A stretch of 64,000 nt of DNA. Source: Pedobacter deserti (GTDB lineage: Bacteria; Bacteroidota; Bacteroidia; Sphingobacteriales; Sphingobacteriaceae). The stretch spans positions 2,046,001 through 2,110,000 of the forward strand of contig NZ_JAFMZQ010000001.1 in NCBI RefSeq assembly GCF_024436415.1, given 5' to 3'. Numbering within the stretch: the stretch's first letter is position 1; each line of letters starts with the position of its first letter. Positions 51,772 to 60,241 of the stretch are shown here, piece after piece. The notes beneath the pieces are model-generated. The model worked only from the letters and a program-made list of their open reading frames with translations, did not search any database and was not told where the DNA came from. A program made the position numbers and the translations under genes.

Positions 51772-52407
51772 TTATGCGTTGCTCCGGTCGTACTTAAAGT
51801 ACATGATTCCGCCGTAGAGGATATGAAGCACGCCAAAACCCACTGCCCAGAAATAAAGACCATAACCGATATAAAACATAGAGATAAGGCCCAGCATGAT
51901 TTCACAGAAGCCGAGAAAACGAATGTCTGAGTAGGTATACTTGCTTGCGTTGATGAGGGCGAGTCCGTAGAAAATGAGGCAGGAGGGCGCTACAAGTCCG
52001 AATGTGTTGGGATGCGCAATAAGCATCGCCAGAATGAAGATGCCTCCGGCGGCAAGCGGAATGGCCAGATTGAGCAGCAGATTCTTCGCTGTTTTGTCCC
52101 AAAAGGGGAGGCCTTTCTTCCTGCTTTGACGGAAGGAAAGCATCAATCCGCCAACAATAGCGGTAAATAAAACAAGAACCGCTATTCTAAGAAGATTATA
52201 TTCAATGTCGATGTCGGAATCCGTACCGTATCCATAATTGCCCGCGGCATAGTGCTGAAGTTCCCGGTAAGCCATATAGGCACCTGCCAGGGCAGTGACG
52301 CCGGCAAAAACACCCGATAAGCCGCTTAAGGAAATGAAACGGGATGAACGATCCATTATCTTCCGGATGTCGTTTAGCGCATTAAGTTGCTCTTCCTGCT
52401 TGTTCAT
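51772..52407 (-). CDS. membrane protein with coiled-coil N-terminus
   Basis: A 211-residue protein, first gene of the operon. A short cytoplasmic helix (MNKQEEQLNALNDIRKIMDRS) is followed by about six hydrophobic helices. No family recognised; similar proteins often precede HTH_34 regulators in Bacteroidota. It starts 20 nt downstream of an excellent promoter and lies 10 nt before the regulator gene. Confidence 0.75.
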   Translation of the reverse strand: MNKQEEQLNALNDIRKIMDRSSRFISLSGLSGVFAGVTALAGAYMAYRELQHYAAGNYGYGTDSDIDIEYNLLRIAVLVLFTAIVGGLMLSFRQSRKKGLPFWDKTAKNLLLNLAIPLAAGGIFILAMLIAHPNTFGLVAPSCLIFYGLALINASKYTYSDIRFLGFCEIMLGLISMFYIGYGLYFWAVGFGVLHILYGGIMYFKYDRSNA

Positions 52408-52411
52408 GGTT

Positions 52412-52458
52412 AAAGTACTTTGTGTTTCAAAGTTAGTCAATTGCATGTTTATACCAAA
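52412..52458 (-). promoter_or_regulatory. operon promoter with putative operator copy 1
   Basis: On the minus strand TTTG (52455-52458), exactly 19 nt, then TAACTTTG (52428-52435): a perfect TTTG-N19-TAnnTTTG promoter. The 22-bp block at 52412-52433 (core CTTTGTGTTTCAAAG read on the plus strand) overlaps the -7 box and the start of transcription, so a protein bound there would block the polymerase. Confidence 0.8.
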
Positions 52459-52493
52459 TAATTTTAAGATTATTTTTTATGCCGCCGTTATAG

Positions 52494-52501
52494 TAAGTTT
52501 G
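52494..52501 (+). promoter_or_regulatory. -7 box TAAGTTTG of the LolD-like gene
   Basis: An exact TAnnTTTG match ending 5 nt before the ATG at 52507. No TTTG is seen at the -33 distance. Confidence 0.45.
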
Positions 52502-52506
52502 CACTT

Positions 52507-53157
52507 ATGCTAAAGGCTACAGGGATCAGAAAAGCGTACGGGAATCTTAATATACTCAAGGGGGTAGACCTGGAGGTAGGCCGGGGAGAAATCGTGAGCA
52601 TCATCGGTGCTTCCGGCGCCGGAAAAAGTACTTTGCTGCATATACTTGGAACGCTCGATAAGCCTGATGAGGGTACGGTATTGCTGAATGGCACGGAGGT
52701 GAACAAGCTTTCGGGTGAGCTGCTCAGTGTTTTCCGCAACCGGAATATCGGTTTTATATTTCAGTTCCATCATTTGCTTCCGGAGTTTACCGCACTTGAA
52801 AATATCTGCATACCGGCCTTTATTGCTAAAACGCCTCGCAAACAGGCCGAAGCACGGGCTTTTGAATTGCTGGAGTTGCTCGGTTTAACTGACCGTGCAC
52901 ATCATAAACCCAATCAGCTCTCTGGCGGGGAGCAGCAGCGGGTAGCGGTAGCGCGTGCACTGATCAACAACCCGGCTATCGTCATGGCGGATGAGCCTTC
53001 GGGTAACCTCGATTCGGAAAATGCTGCGTCTTTACATCGCTTTTTTGTGACGCTACGCGATAGTTTCCGGCAGACGTTTGTGATTGTGACGCATAATGAG
53101 GATTTGGCCAAGATCAGCGATAGGGTGGTGACAATGAAAGATGGTCTGATTATATGA
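52507..53157 (+). CDS. ABC transporter ATP-binding protein (LolD-like)
   Basis: A 216-residue ATPase of the MacB/LolD group, which drives lipoprotein release or efflux with FtsX-like permeases. Walker [10 protein letters not shown] at 34-42; Q loop near [13 protein letters not shown] (the [12 protein letters not shown] form is typical for LolD); signature [15 protein letters not shown]; Walker [14 protein letters not shown]. No permease gene is adjacent. It overlaps the next gene by 4 bp. Confidence 0.93.
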   Translation: MLKATGIRKAYGNLNILKGVDLEVGRGEIVSIIGASGAGKSTLLHILGTLDKPDEGTVLLNGTEVNKLSGELLSVFRNRNIGFIFQFHHLLPEFTALENICIPAFIAKTPRKQAEARAFELLELLGLTDRAHHKPNQLSGGEQQRVAVARALINNPAIVMADEPSGNLDSENAASLHRFFVTLRDSFRQTFVIVTHNEDLAKISDRVVTMKDGLII

Positions 53158-53456
53158 AAGTGATGATTACCGGCGGCAAAACGTCAGCTGCGCTTAAGAT
53201 GTTGAAGCGGTTCGATGTGGCTGAAATTGTGCTGGCCGACTATGGTGAGGTTCCTGCATTCCCCTCAAAAGCGTATAGTTTTGTATCCCTTGGGGAACTG
53301 AATAAGGAGATCACGGCGCATGTTTTGCTCACCTGTTGCCTGGATCACCAGGTGAACGCCATTTTGCCGATGAATGATTTTGAACGCTCTGCGCTTTCAA
53401 AATCGACGGTTCTTTTTGAAGAGTTTGGCGTAGTGATACTTGAGGCCGAAGATTAA
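53154..53456 (+). CDS. hypothetical protein, Rossmann-like pre-ATP-grasp type
   Basis: A 100-residue protein ([20 protein letters not shown]...). The opening strand-loop-helix [14 protein letters not shown] and ending VLEAED-like helix look like the N-terminal pre-ATP-grasp domain seen in carbamoyl-phosphate-type ligases, but no ATP-grasp domain follows. Translation is coupled to the LolD-like gene by a 4-bp overlap. No function can be given. Confidence 0.65.
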   Translation: MKVMITGGKTSAALKMLKRFDVAEIVLADYGEVPAFPSKAYSFVSLGELNKEITAHVLLTCCLDHQVNAILPMNDFERSALSKSTVLFEEFGVVILEAED

Positions 53457-53465
53457 TATCGATAG

Positions 53466-54083
53466 ATGAGTACCTGGAGCGACTACCTGAATAGCAAATC
53501 TGCTTTCGTATTTGAACTCGACGATGTGCTGTATCCTGAAAAGGACTATTTGTTGCAGGTATACTATCTCTTTGCGCAGTTTATGGAATACGGCGAGCAG
53601 GTCAGCGCCTCGGAAATGGTCCCGTTCATGCAGCAGGTTTATCAGACGGAGGGCGCGGATGAGGTTTTCGGTAAGACTGCTGCACGGTTTGGTCTCCCGG
53701 AAAAATACCGGTTAAATTTCGAGCTACTGATGCATAGTGCCAAGCTACCGCTCAAGCTTCTTCTTTTTCAGGAAATATTGCAATTCCTGCAGACCGTTGT
53801 GGTGGAGCGGAAACACATTTTTCTGTTTACCAATGGCGATGCTTCTACGCAGCTCAATAAGATCAGGCAAGTGGAATGGCATGGCCTTGAGCAATATCTT
53901 AAAGTGTATTTTGCTGCGGAGTCGGAGCTAAAGCCGTCGCCCGCCGGACTTCTTCAGATCCTGGACGAGCATCAGCTCGATCGTGCGGATGTATTGCTGG
54001 TAGGCCGTAATGAGGCAGACCGGATCTGTGCGGAACAAGCTGGTGTTGATTTTTTGAATGTTGAGAAACTATTGTTAACTTAA
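53466..54083 (+). CDS. HAD-like protein with altered catalytic residues
   Basis: A 205-residue protein of the haloacid dehalogenase superfamily, third gene of the LolD-like operon. Motif I reads FVFELDDVLYP: the nucleophile Asp is replaced by Glu (E17), while the acid/base D19 is kept. Motif II is LFTNGDAS, and motif IV is VGRNEADR instead of VGDSxxD. A phosphatase reaction is therefore doubtful; it may be a non-catalytic or binding protein. Helical cap at residues 40-90. Confidence 0.8.
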   Translation: MSTWSDYLNSKSAFVFELDDVLYPEKDYLLQVYYLFAQFMEYGEQVSASEMVPFMQQVYQTEGADEVFGKTAARFGLPEKYRLNFELLMHSAKLPLKLLLFQEILQFLQTVVVERKHIFLFTNGDASTQLNKIRQVEWHGLEQYLKVYFAAESELKPSPAGLLQILDEHQLDRADVLLVGRNEADRICAEQAGVDFLNVEKLLLT

Positions 54084-54142
54084 TAACGTTAATACCAACA
54101 GCTTAACTGTGCTCCCGGGCCACTATATAACCCAACAATTAC

Positions 54143-55786
54143 ATGAGAAAATATACCCTGCGCCATGTCATGTTACTTGGCTTTGTGCTGACAACCATTT
54201 TTACTGCCTGTAAGAAGGACAAAAACCGTCCGGAAGATCCAGTCGACGATGAAACGAATGTAAAGCAAACGCCTACTACCGACCGAAGGGCGTTGACCAA
54301 CGACTCGCTGTTCCTGTATGCCAAACAGATCTATTACTGGAACACGACTTTGCCAGGTTATGATGCGTATGAGCCCAGAAAGTATACCTCGAAGGGCAAT
54401 GATCTGGCAAATTATGATGACAATCTGCTCAATATAGCCAGAGCTGCCGAGGCACCTGAATATGTGGCCGCCGGCCCGTATCTTAAATATTCCTATATAG
54501 AAGATATCGCCACCAGGAACCCTAACGCTTTGGTAGCCAAGCCAAACAGCAGTGCGTCGGTAGACCTGGAAGGAAATGGTAATGATCTGGGCATCAGACC
54601 AATCATTTATACCACCAGTAATACAAATAATGAGTACCTGCTTTTCATCACCGCGGTTTACCCGGGCTCGGACGCCGATAAAAAAGGCATGGAACGGGGC
54701 TGGGCTATAAAAAAGATCAACGGACAAGCGATCGGTGCAAATTACCAGACTGAGGCATCCATTGTTGAAAACGGTATGAATGCCAGTACCGTGCGACTGG
54801 AAGGCATAAAGTATTTGGGTAGCGCGCAGGTGGGTACTTTTGACGTGACCATCAGTAAGACAGTATATAAAAGCAGCCCGGTTCTGACGAGCAGCGTGAT
54901 CGACTTTGGCGGTAAAAAAATCGGCTATCTGGCCTACGCGCGTTTTTCTAATACCGCAAACTCTGTAGCCGCCCTCAATGAGGCTTTTAGTGAGTTCGCT
55001 TCTGCAGGGATATCGGGACTGGTGATCGACTTGCGTTATAATGGTGGCGGATATGTAAGCACAGCCGAGCATTTGGTCAACCTGATTGCGCCATCGACAG
55101 CCTCGGGTGTGATGTATAAGGAGTATTTTAACGAGACGCTTCGTAACGGTAAGGCAACCATCATGAAAAATCAGCCTATCCTGGATGATAATGAGAAGGT
55201 GCAGTACAGCAGCAACGGACGGATCATTAACTATTTCGATGATGTAGACTATTCTGTAGCAGAAAATACGAACTACTTCAGGAAGGCCGGAGAGGTCAAG
55301 AACGTTACCAATGTTGTGTTTCTAGTGACTGGTAATACGGCCTCAGCGAGTGAACTGGTGATTAACAGTCTGAAGCCGAAGATGAACGTTAAGCTGGTTG
55401 GCGAACGCACCTATGGCAAACCAATAGGTTTCTTCCCGATCCGACTGGAGAACAAGTATGACGTTTATTATTCCCTGTTTGAAACTAAAAATGCACTTGA
55501 TCAGGGCGGTTATTTTGAGGGGATGGTTCCGGACTTTGAAGAAACGGCGACCTCTGCGCTTTTTGATGATCCGCGGTACGACTTTGGCGACAAAAACGAA
55601 CCTTATCTGGCTACTGCCTTAAGCGTGTTTGGGTCATCCGCTGCCAGCAGTTCGAGATCATCTGCTTCTGTGATGTCGGTAAACGGAAAGCGCGTGTCGT
55701 TTAACAGTGATAATGAGATTAAACCTGTAAAAGGTCACAGCGAATTTGTAGGTATGATTGAGGACCGCGTGAGGAGAAAAAAATAG
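54143..55786 (+). CDS. lipoprotein S41 family peptidase with PDZ domain
   Basis: A 547-residue outer-surface or periplasmic protease. Lipobox TIFTAC with Cys23. A PDZ domain lies at about 155-240 (SDADKKGMERGWAIKKINGQAIG is its core), the S41 core strand is LVIDLRYNGGGYVSTAEHLV near 294, and the nucleophile motif is NTASASELVINSL near 410. A Ser-rich stretch (SSAASSSRSSASVMS) precedes the C-terminus. It converges with the M28 gene, 10 nt apart. Confidence 0.92.
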   Translation: MRKYTLRHVMLLGFVLTTIFTACKKDKNRPEDPVDDETNVKQTPTTDRRALTNDSLFLYAKQIYYWNTTLPGYDAYEPRKYTSKGNDLANYDDNLLNIARAAEAPEYVAAGPYLKYSYIEDIATRNPNALVAKPNSSASVDLEGNGNDLGIRPIIYTTSNTNNEYLLFITAVYPGSDADKKGMERGWAIKKINGQAIGANYQTEASIVENGMNASTVRLEGIKYLGSAQVGTFDVTISKTVYKSSPVLTSSVIDFGGKKIGYLAYARFSNTANSVAALNEAFSEFASAGISGLVIDLRYNGGGYVSTAEHLVNLIAPSTASGVMYKEYFNETLRNGKATIMKNQPILDDNEKVQYSSNGRIINYFDDVDYSVAENTNYFRKAGEVKNVTNVVFLVTGNTASASELVINSLKPKMNVKLVGERTYGKPIGFFPIRLENKYDVYYSLFETKNALDQGGYFEGMVPDFEETATSALFDDPRYDFGDKNEPYLATALSVFGSSAASSSRSSASVMSVNGKRVSFNSDNEIKPVKGHSEFVGMIEDRVRRKK

Positions 55787-55796
55787 TTTGACGCTA

Positions 55797-56723
55797 TCAT
55801 TTCATCTTTAGCTTTTCTTTAAATCGCTTCTGGGCATCACGGTCCTGCTCGATATTGCTGATTATCTCACGGATGGCATTGACTGCGTTTGTAAAGAAAC
55901 TCTGGTTGATGTTTCTGAATTCATCACTTTCTTTATGGTAGTCCTTATGATCTTCTACACCGAAATAAAGGAAAGGGATGTTTTTAGCGTTGAAAGCACC
56001 ATGGTCGCTCTGATTGGTCCAGTCGTCATGTCCAAGTTTAGGATCGTCATGGCCCGGGATGACTTTAATGTCAGGGCTGCTGGTTATAATATACTTCTTT
56101 AGCTCAGGATACTTGAAGGTGCCGCATACATAGAGTTCAGCCTTGTCATTGTGACTGATCATATCCATGTTGACGTTCAATACAATTTTATCAAGACTTA
56201 CCGGCGGTTTGGCTACGAAGGCCTTTGCGCCTTGCAGGCCGACCTCTTCCGCATCAAAGGCTGCGAAAATGAGCGTGTGAATAGGCTGATTTTTTGTGTA
56301 ATATGCTGCGAATTCCAGTAGCGCAGCAACCCCTGAAGCATTGTCGTCGGCACCATTATATATCTCACCATTGATAACGCCTATATGGTCGTAATGTGCA
56401 GATATCACGATGGCATTGTCGGTTTTTCCAGGAATGTAGCCAAGGACGTTAATGCCGTTCTGCGTTGCCTGACCCTGGTTCTGGAAGGTAAATGGATGTG
56501 CATAATTTTGCGCGTAGGATTTAACGCCGAGCTCCTTAAAGCGGTCGGTAATGTATGTCCTCGCCATTTCGGCTCCCTTTGTTCCTGTCTTTCGCCCTTC
56601 ATAACGATCTGATGAAAGTACTTCTACGTCTTTTAACAACTGGCTGGTCGATTGGGTATCGGGCTTTTTTACCGTGCTGCAGCTTAGGATTACGGAAAGG
56701 GGAAGGAGCAAAAAGGACTTCAT
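55797..56723 (-). CDS. lipoprotein M28 family metallopeptidase
   Basis: A 308-residue zinc aminopeptidase-like enzyme with lipobox VILSC (Cys15). The two-zinc site can be followed: His and Asp in SAHYDHIG and GADDNASGVAA, the general base and ligand Glu pair in FDAEEVGLQGAK, Asp in LNVNMDMISH and His in NQSDHGAFNAK. Family members cleave N-terminal residues of peptides. It begins 20 nt left of a terminator hairpin. Confidence 0.92.
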   Translation of the reverse strand: MKSFLLLPLSVILSCSTVKKPDTQSTSQLLKDVEVLSSDRYEGRKTGTKGAEMARTYITDRFKELGVKSYAQNYAHPFTFQNQGQATQNGINVLGYIPGKTDNAIVISAHYDHIGVINGEIYNGADDNASGVAALLEFAAYYTKNQPIHTLIFAAFDAEEVGLQGAKAFVAKPPVSLDKIVLNVNMDMISHNDKAELYVCGTFKYPELKKYIITSSPDIKVIPGHDDPKLGHDDWTNQSDHGAFNAKNIPFLYFGVEDHKDYHKESDEFRNINQSFFTNAVNAIREIISNIEQDRDAQKRFKEKLKMK

Positions 56724-56745
56724 ATTTTTAGAATTTAGTACAAAA

Positions 56746-56780
56746 TAGAAAAAGATTGAGCTTCCCTCAATCTTTTTCTA
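56746..56780. terminator. intrinsic terminator of rpoD
   Basis: A perfect 15-bp stem TAGAAAAAGATTGAG / CTCAATCTTTTTCTA with a 5-nt loop, 23 nt after the rpoD stop and T-rich on the exit side. Ends rpoD transcription just before the M28 gene. Confidence 0.8.
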
Positions 56781-56802
56781 TCTAAAAAGGTATGATAAAT
56801 AC

Positions 56803-57663
56803 TTAACCTAAGTAAGATTTCAATATTTTACTGCGTGAAGTGTGACGCAGACGCTGTAATGCTTTGTCTTTAATTTGACGAACGCGTTCCCTGGTCAGGT
56901 TAAACTTCTCACCAATCTCTTCAAGGGAAAGCGGATGGTTGGTGCTTAAACCAAAGAACAACACAATGATCTCTCTTTCGCGCTCTGTAAGTGTAGACAA
57001 TGAACGCTTTATTTCTTCCGAAAGCGATTCATTGATCAGGCTGCTGTCTGTGTTTGGTTCGTGGTTTTCCAACACGTCGAGTAGGGTATTCTCTTCACCC
57101 TGCACAAAAGGCGCATCCATGGATACGTGCCGGCCTGAGTTACTTAGGGTGTCAGATATCTTGTCTACCGTTGTCTCAAGAATGTCTGCCAATTCTTCCG
57201 GGGATGGCTCGCGCTCATACTCCTGCTCCAGCTTTGAAAAGGCTTTGCTGATCTTGCTTAACGAACCCACCTGGTTTAGCGGTAAACGAACGATACGGCT
57301 TTGTTCTGCGATGGCCTGAAGGATGGATTGACGTATCCACCATACGGCGTAAGAAATGAACTTAAAACCCTTTGTCTCATCGAAGCGCTTTGCTGCTTTA
57401 ATTAATCCCAGGTTTCCTTCATTTATTAAGTCGCCAAGGGTAAGTCCCTGGTTCTGATATTGTTTCGCTACCGAAACTACGAAGCGTAAGTTTGTTTTTG
57501 TTAAGCGTTCTAAAGCGGCCTGGTCGCCCTCCCGTATCTTTCTTGCTAGTATGACTTCTTCTTCTGCTGTAATTAAATCTACCTTACCAATCTCATGAAG
57601 GTATTTGTCGAGCGACTGACTTTCGCGATTGGTAATCGATTGCGTGATCTTGAGTTGTCTCAT
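56803..57663 (-). CDS. rpoD: primary RNA polymerase sigma factor (RpoD/SigA family)
   Basis: A 286-residue housekeeping sigma factor, lacking region 1.1 as in Bacteroidota. Region 2 is [40 protein letters not shown] (positions about 79-118, cited in parts), with the core-binding and -10-reading helix [16 protein letters not shown]. Region 3 and region 4 ([29 protein letters not shown] as HTH) follow. This sigma recognises TTTG-N19-TAnnTTTG, which matches the boxes seen throughout this window. Confidence 0.96.
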   Translation of the reverse strand: MRQLKITQSITNRESQSLDKYLHEIGKVDLITAEEEVILARKIREGDQAALERLTKTNLRFVVSVAKQYQNQGLTLGDLINEGNLGLIKAAKRFDETKGFKFISYAVWWIRQSILQAIAEQSRIVRLPLNQVGSLSKISKAFSKLEQEYEREPSPEELADILETTVDKISDTLSNSGRHVSMDAPFVQGEENTLLDVLENHEPNTDSSLINESLSEEIKRSLSTLTEREREIIVLFFGLSTNHPLSLEEIGEKFNLTRERVRQIKDKALQRLRHTSRSKILKSYLG

Positions 57664-57699
57664 TTATGTTTTGGTACTCGTTATATTGTCGGAAACGTG

Positions 57700-57707
57700 C
57701 AAAAGTA
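57700..57707 (-). promoter_or_regulatory. -7 box TACTTTTG of rpoD
   Basis: An exact TAnnTTTG match on the minus strand, 36 nt before the ATG. Confidence 0.45.
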
Positions 57708-57842
57708 AGGAATTTATGTCACTAATACATAAATTACTGAAAACGTTACACTTTACGTCTGTTATTTATACTATCTTTAGACAGCAAAAATTATTCCAAG
57801 AAAGCGCTTTGAGGCAGTTATGACATGTCTCTGAAAAGTTGT

Positions 57843-58682
57843 TTAAAGACTACTGAGCGGAAATGCATGCTGTAGTCTGATGCCTTTTTCTGTCTGCATC
57901 ACCGTACAGCATTCATTCACAGGGTCATGTTCAAGATACAGGATATATTCCTGGCTCGCGGCTTCTTCCAAAAATGATTTTTTTTCTGTAAGCGTTCGAA
58001 GAGGGAACATATCATAAGACATGACATAGGGAAGGGGAATATGTCCTACAGATGGCAAAAGATCTGCCATGTATACAATTGTTTTGTTCTTGTATTGTAT
58101 TTGGGGCAGCATCATAGCTTCTGTGTGGCCGTAGGCGAACCGCAGGCTTATACCTTCATGGAAGGCAAGCCCATCACGCTCGTCAACAAACTGCAGTTGT
58201 CCGCTCTCCTGTATTGGAAGGATGTTCTCTGTGAGGAATGAGGCTTTTTCTCTGGCATTTGGATGAACTGCCCAGTTCCAGTGTTTTCCGTTACTCCAGT
58301 ATGTGGCGTTTTTGAAAGCGGGGAGGAGTTGGTCGCCATTGCGGACTATAGCGCCGCCGCAGTGATCAAAATGGAGATGCGTGAGGAACACATCTGTGAT
58401 ATCGTCTCTATGAAAGCCTTTTGCAGCAAGTGATTTGTCTAACGTGTCGTTTCCATGCAGATAGTAATGCCCCAGAAATTTGCTGTCTTGCTTGTTGCCA
58501 ATGCCGGTGTCGATCAGGATCAGTCTCTCGCCATCTTCAATAAGCAGGCAGCGCATTGCCCAGGTGCACATGTTGTTATCATCTGCCGGGTTAGTGCGCT
58601 GCCAGATGGATTTCGGTACAACGCCAAACATTGCACCGCCATCCAATTTAAAAAATCCTGTCTCTATCGTATGCAGGTTCAT
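57843..58682 (-). CDS. MBL-fold metallo-hydrolase
   Basis: A 279-residue metallo-beta-lactamase-fold enzyme of the group that includes lactonases and other hydrolases. The zinc motif THLHFDHCGG gives H102, H104, D106, H107. Further ligands are the His in AYGHTEAM (third), Asp in YMADLLPS and His in YLEHDPVNE. A long loop with Trp residues (YWSNGKHWNWAVHPN) follows the active site. It starts one nt after the lpd stop, so it is translationally coupled to lpd. Substrate unknown. Confidence 0.88.
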   Translation of the reverse strand: MNLHTIETGFFKLDGGAMFGVVPKSIWQRTNPADDNNMCTWAMRCLLIEDGERLILIDTGIGNKQDSKFLGHYYLHGNDTLDKSLAAKGFHRDDITDVFLTHLHFDHCGGAIVRNGDQLLPAFKNATYWSNGKHWNWAVHPNAREKASFLTENILPIQESGQLQFVDERDGLAFHEGISLRFAYGHTEAMMLPQIQYKNKTIVYMADLLPSVGHIPLPYVMSYDMFPLRTLTEKKSFLEEAASQEYILYLEHDPVNECCTVMQTEKGIRLQHAFPLSSL

Positions 58683-58683
58683 C

Positions 58684-60072
58684 CTACAAATGGATCACCT
58701 CACCATATGCATCGGCCGCGGCCTCCATAATCGCTTCGCTCATGGTTGGATGCGGATGCACTGCTTTGATCATTTCATGGCCGGTTGTTTCCAGCTTGCG
58801 GGCAACAACGATTTCAGCGATCATCTCGGTAACGTTAGCACCGATCATGTGCGCGCCAAGCAATTCGCCGTATTTAGCGTCGAAAATAAGCTTCACAAAG
58901 CCATCTTTGGCGCCAGCTGCGCTTGCTTTTCCGGATGCAGAGAAAGGAAACTTACCGATCTTAAGCTCATATCCTGCCGCTTTAGCTGCTTTTTCTGTAT
59001 AACCTACAGAAGCTATTTCCGGGCTGCAGTAAGTACATCCGGGTATATTGTTGTAATCCAGCGGTTCCGGTTTGTGGCCTGCAATCTTCTCCACACAGAT
59101 AATGCCTTCTGCTGATGCAACGTGGGCAAGTGCCTGTCCGCCTACAATATCGCCAATGGCGTAATAACCTTTTACCGAAGTATTGTAGTACTCGTCTACC
59201 ACCACTTTGCCTTTCTCGGTTTTGATACCCGTCTCTTCCAGGCCGATGTTTTCAATGTTGGCGACTACGCCAGCTGCCGAAAGCACGATGTCGCACTCGA
59301 TGGTCTGCATTCCAGAAGCGGTTTTGACCTGAACCTTACATCCTTGTCCGCTCGTGTCAACAGACTCAACGCTTGACGAAGTCATGATCTCGATGCCTGC
59401 TTTCTTGAAGCTGCGGAGCAATTGCTTTGATACATCTTCATCTTCAACAGGAACAACATTGTCCATAAATTCTACGATGGTAACCTTGGTGCCCATGGTG
59501 GCATAGAAATACGCAAACTCAACACCGATAGCCCCAGATCCTACCACAACCATAGATTTCGGTTGCTCCGGAAGCACCATAGCCTGGCGGTATCCAATTA
59601 CTTTTTTACCATCCTGCTTAAGGTTAGGCAATTCTCTGGATCTGCCACCTGTGGCAAGTATGATATGGCTTGCGCTGTATTCCTTTTGGCTTCCATCGGC
59701 TGCTTTCACATCCACCTTGTTGCCCGGCTTTACCTTAGCGCTGCCCATGATCACTTCGATCTTGTTCTTTTTCATCAGAAACTGAACACCTTTGCTCATG
59801 CCTTCGGCGACGCCGCGGCTGCGCTTAACTACTGCAGCGAAATCTGCTTCCGCCCCGGCAGTTTTGATCCCATATTCAGAAGCATGATTGATATATTCAA
59901 AAACCTGTGCACTCTTAAGGAGCGCCTTGGTTGGTATACATCCCCAGTTAAGACATATTCCGCCCAGCGACTCGCGCTCTATTATGGCTGTTTTTAAACC
60001 AAGCTGGGAGGCTCTTATGGCAGCCACATATCCGCCGGGACCGCTACCTATTACAATTACATCGTAGTTCAT
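58684..60072 (-). CDS. lpdA: dihydrolipoyl dehydrogenase
   Basis: A 462-residue FAD-dependent E3 component of the 2-oxoacid dehydrogenase complexes. The FAD motif VIGSGPGGYVAAIRA is at residues 7-21, the redox disulfide C40-L-N-W-G-C45 in GGICLNWGCIPTK, and the C-terminal HPHPTMSEA motif carries the His-Glu dyad. A further upstream ATG at 60111 would add an unrelated 13 residues; ATG 60072 gives the exact family start. The E1/E2 genes are not nearby. It is followed by the coupled MBL gene. Confidence 0.96.
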   Translation of the reverse strand: MNYDVIVIGSGPGGYVAAIRASQLGLKTAIIERESLGGICLNWGCIPTKALLKSAQVFEYINHASEYGIKTAGAEADFAAVVKRSRGVAEGMSKGVQFLMKKNKIEVIMGSAKVKPGNKVDVKAADGSQKEYSASHIILATGGRSRELPNLKQDGKKVIGYRQAMVLPEQPKSMVVVGSGAIGVEFAYFYATMGTKVTIVEFMDNVVPVEDEDVSKQLLRSFKKAGIEIMTSSSVESVDTSGQGCKVQVKTASGMQTIECDIVLSAAGVVANIENIGLEETGIKTEKGKVVVDEYYNTSVKGYYAIGDIVGGQALAHVASAEGIICVEKIAGHKPEPLDYNNIPGCTYCSPEIASVGYTEKAAKAAGYELKIGKFPFSASGKASAAGAKDGFVKLIFDAKYGELLGAHMIGANVTEMIAEIVVARKLETTGHEMIKAVHPHPTMSEAIMEAAADAYGEVIHL

Positions 60073-60108
60073 ATCTTTAAATAATGGAATTTCAAGTTTA
60101 ATACGGTT

Positions 60109-60116
60109 CAAAATTA
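60109..60116 (-). promoter_or_regulatory. -7 box TAATTTTG of lpdA
   Basis: An exact TAnnTTTG match on the minus strand, 36 nt before the ATG of lpdA. No -33 box is clear. Its existence argues against the upstream start at 60111. Confidence 0.45.
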
Positions 60117-60241
60117 ATAAAAATGTTGATTTAACCCAGGTTAGCCTTTTCTTTTACAATAGTAGGCCACAAGCTGAAAAAGAACTGTGCTTCGCAACTG
60201 ATAAATATTTATATTAGCGGTGAACCAAAACCAGACAAACG

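Noticed and set aside
54173..55072. Long minus-strand frame of 299 codons
   Set aside because: It lies entirely antisense to the S41 peptidase gene, whose protein has clear motifs; the antisense product has none.
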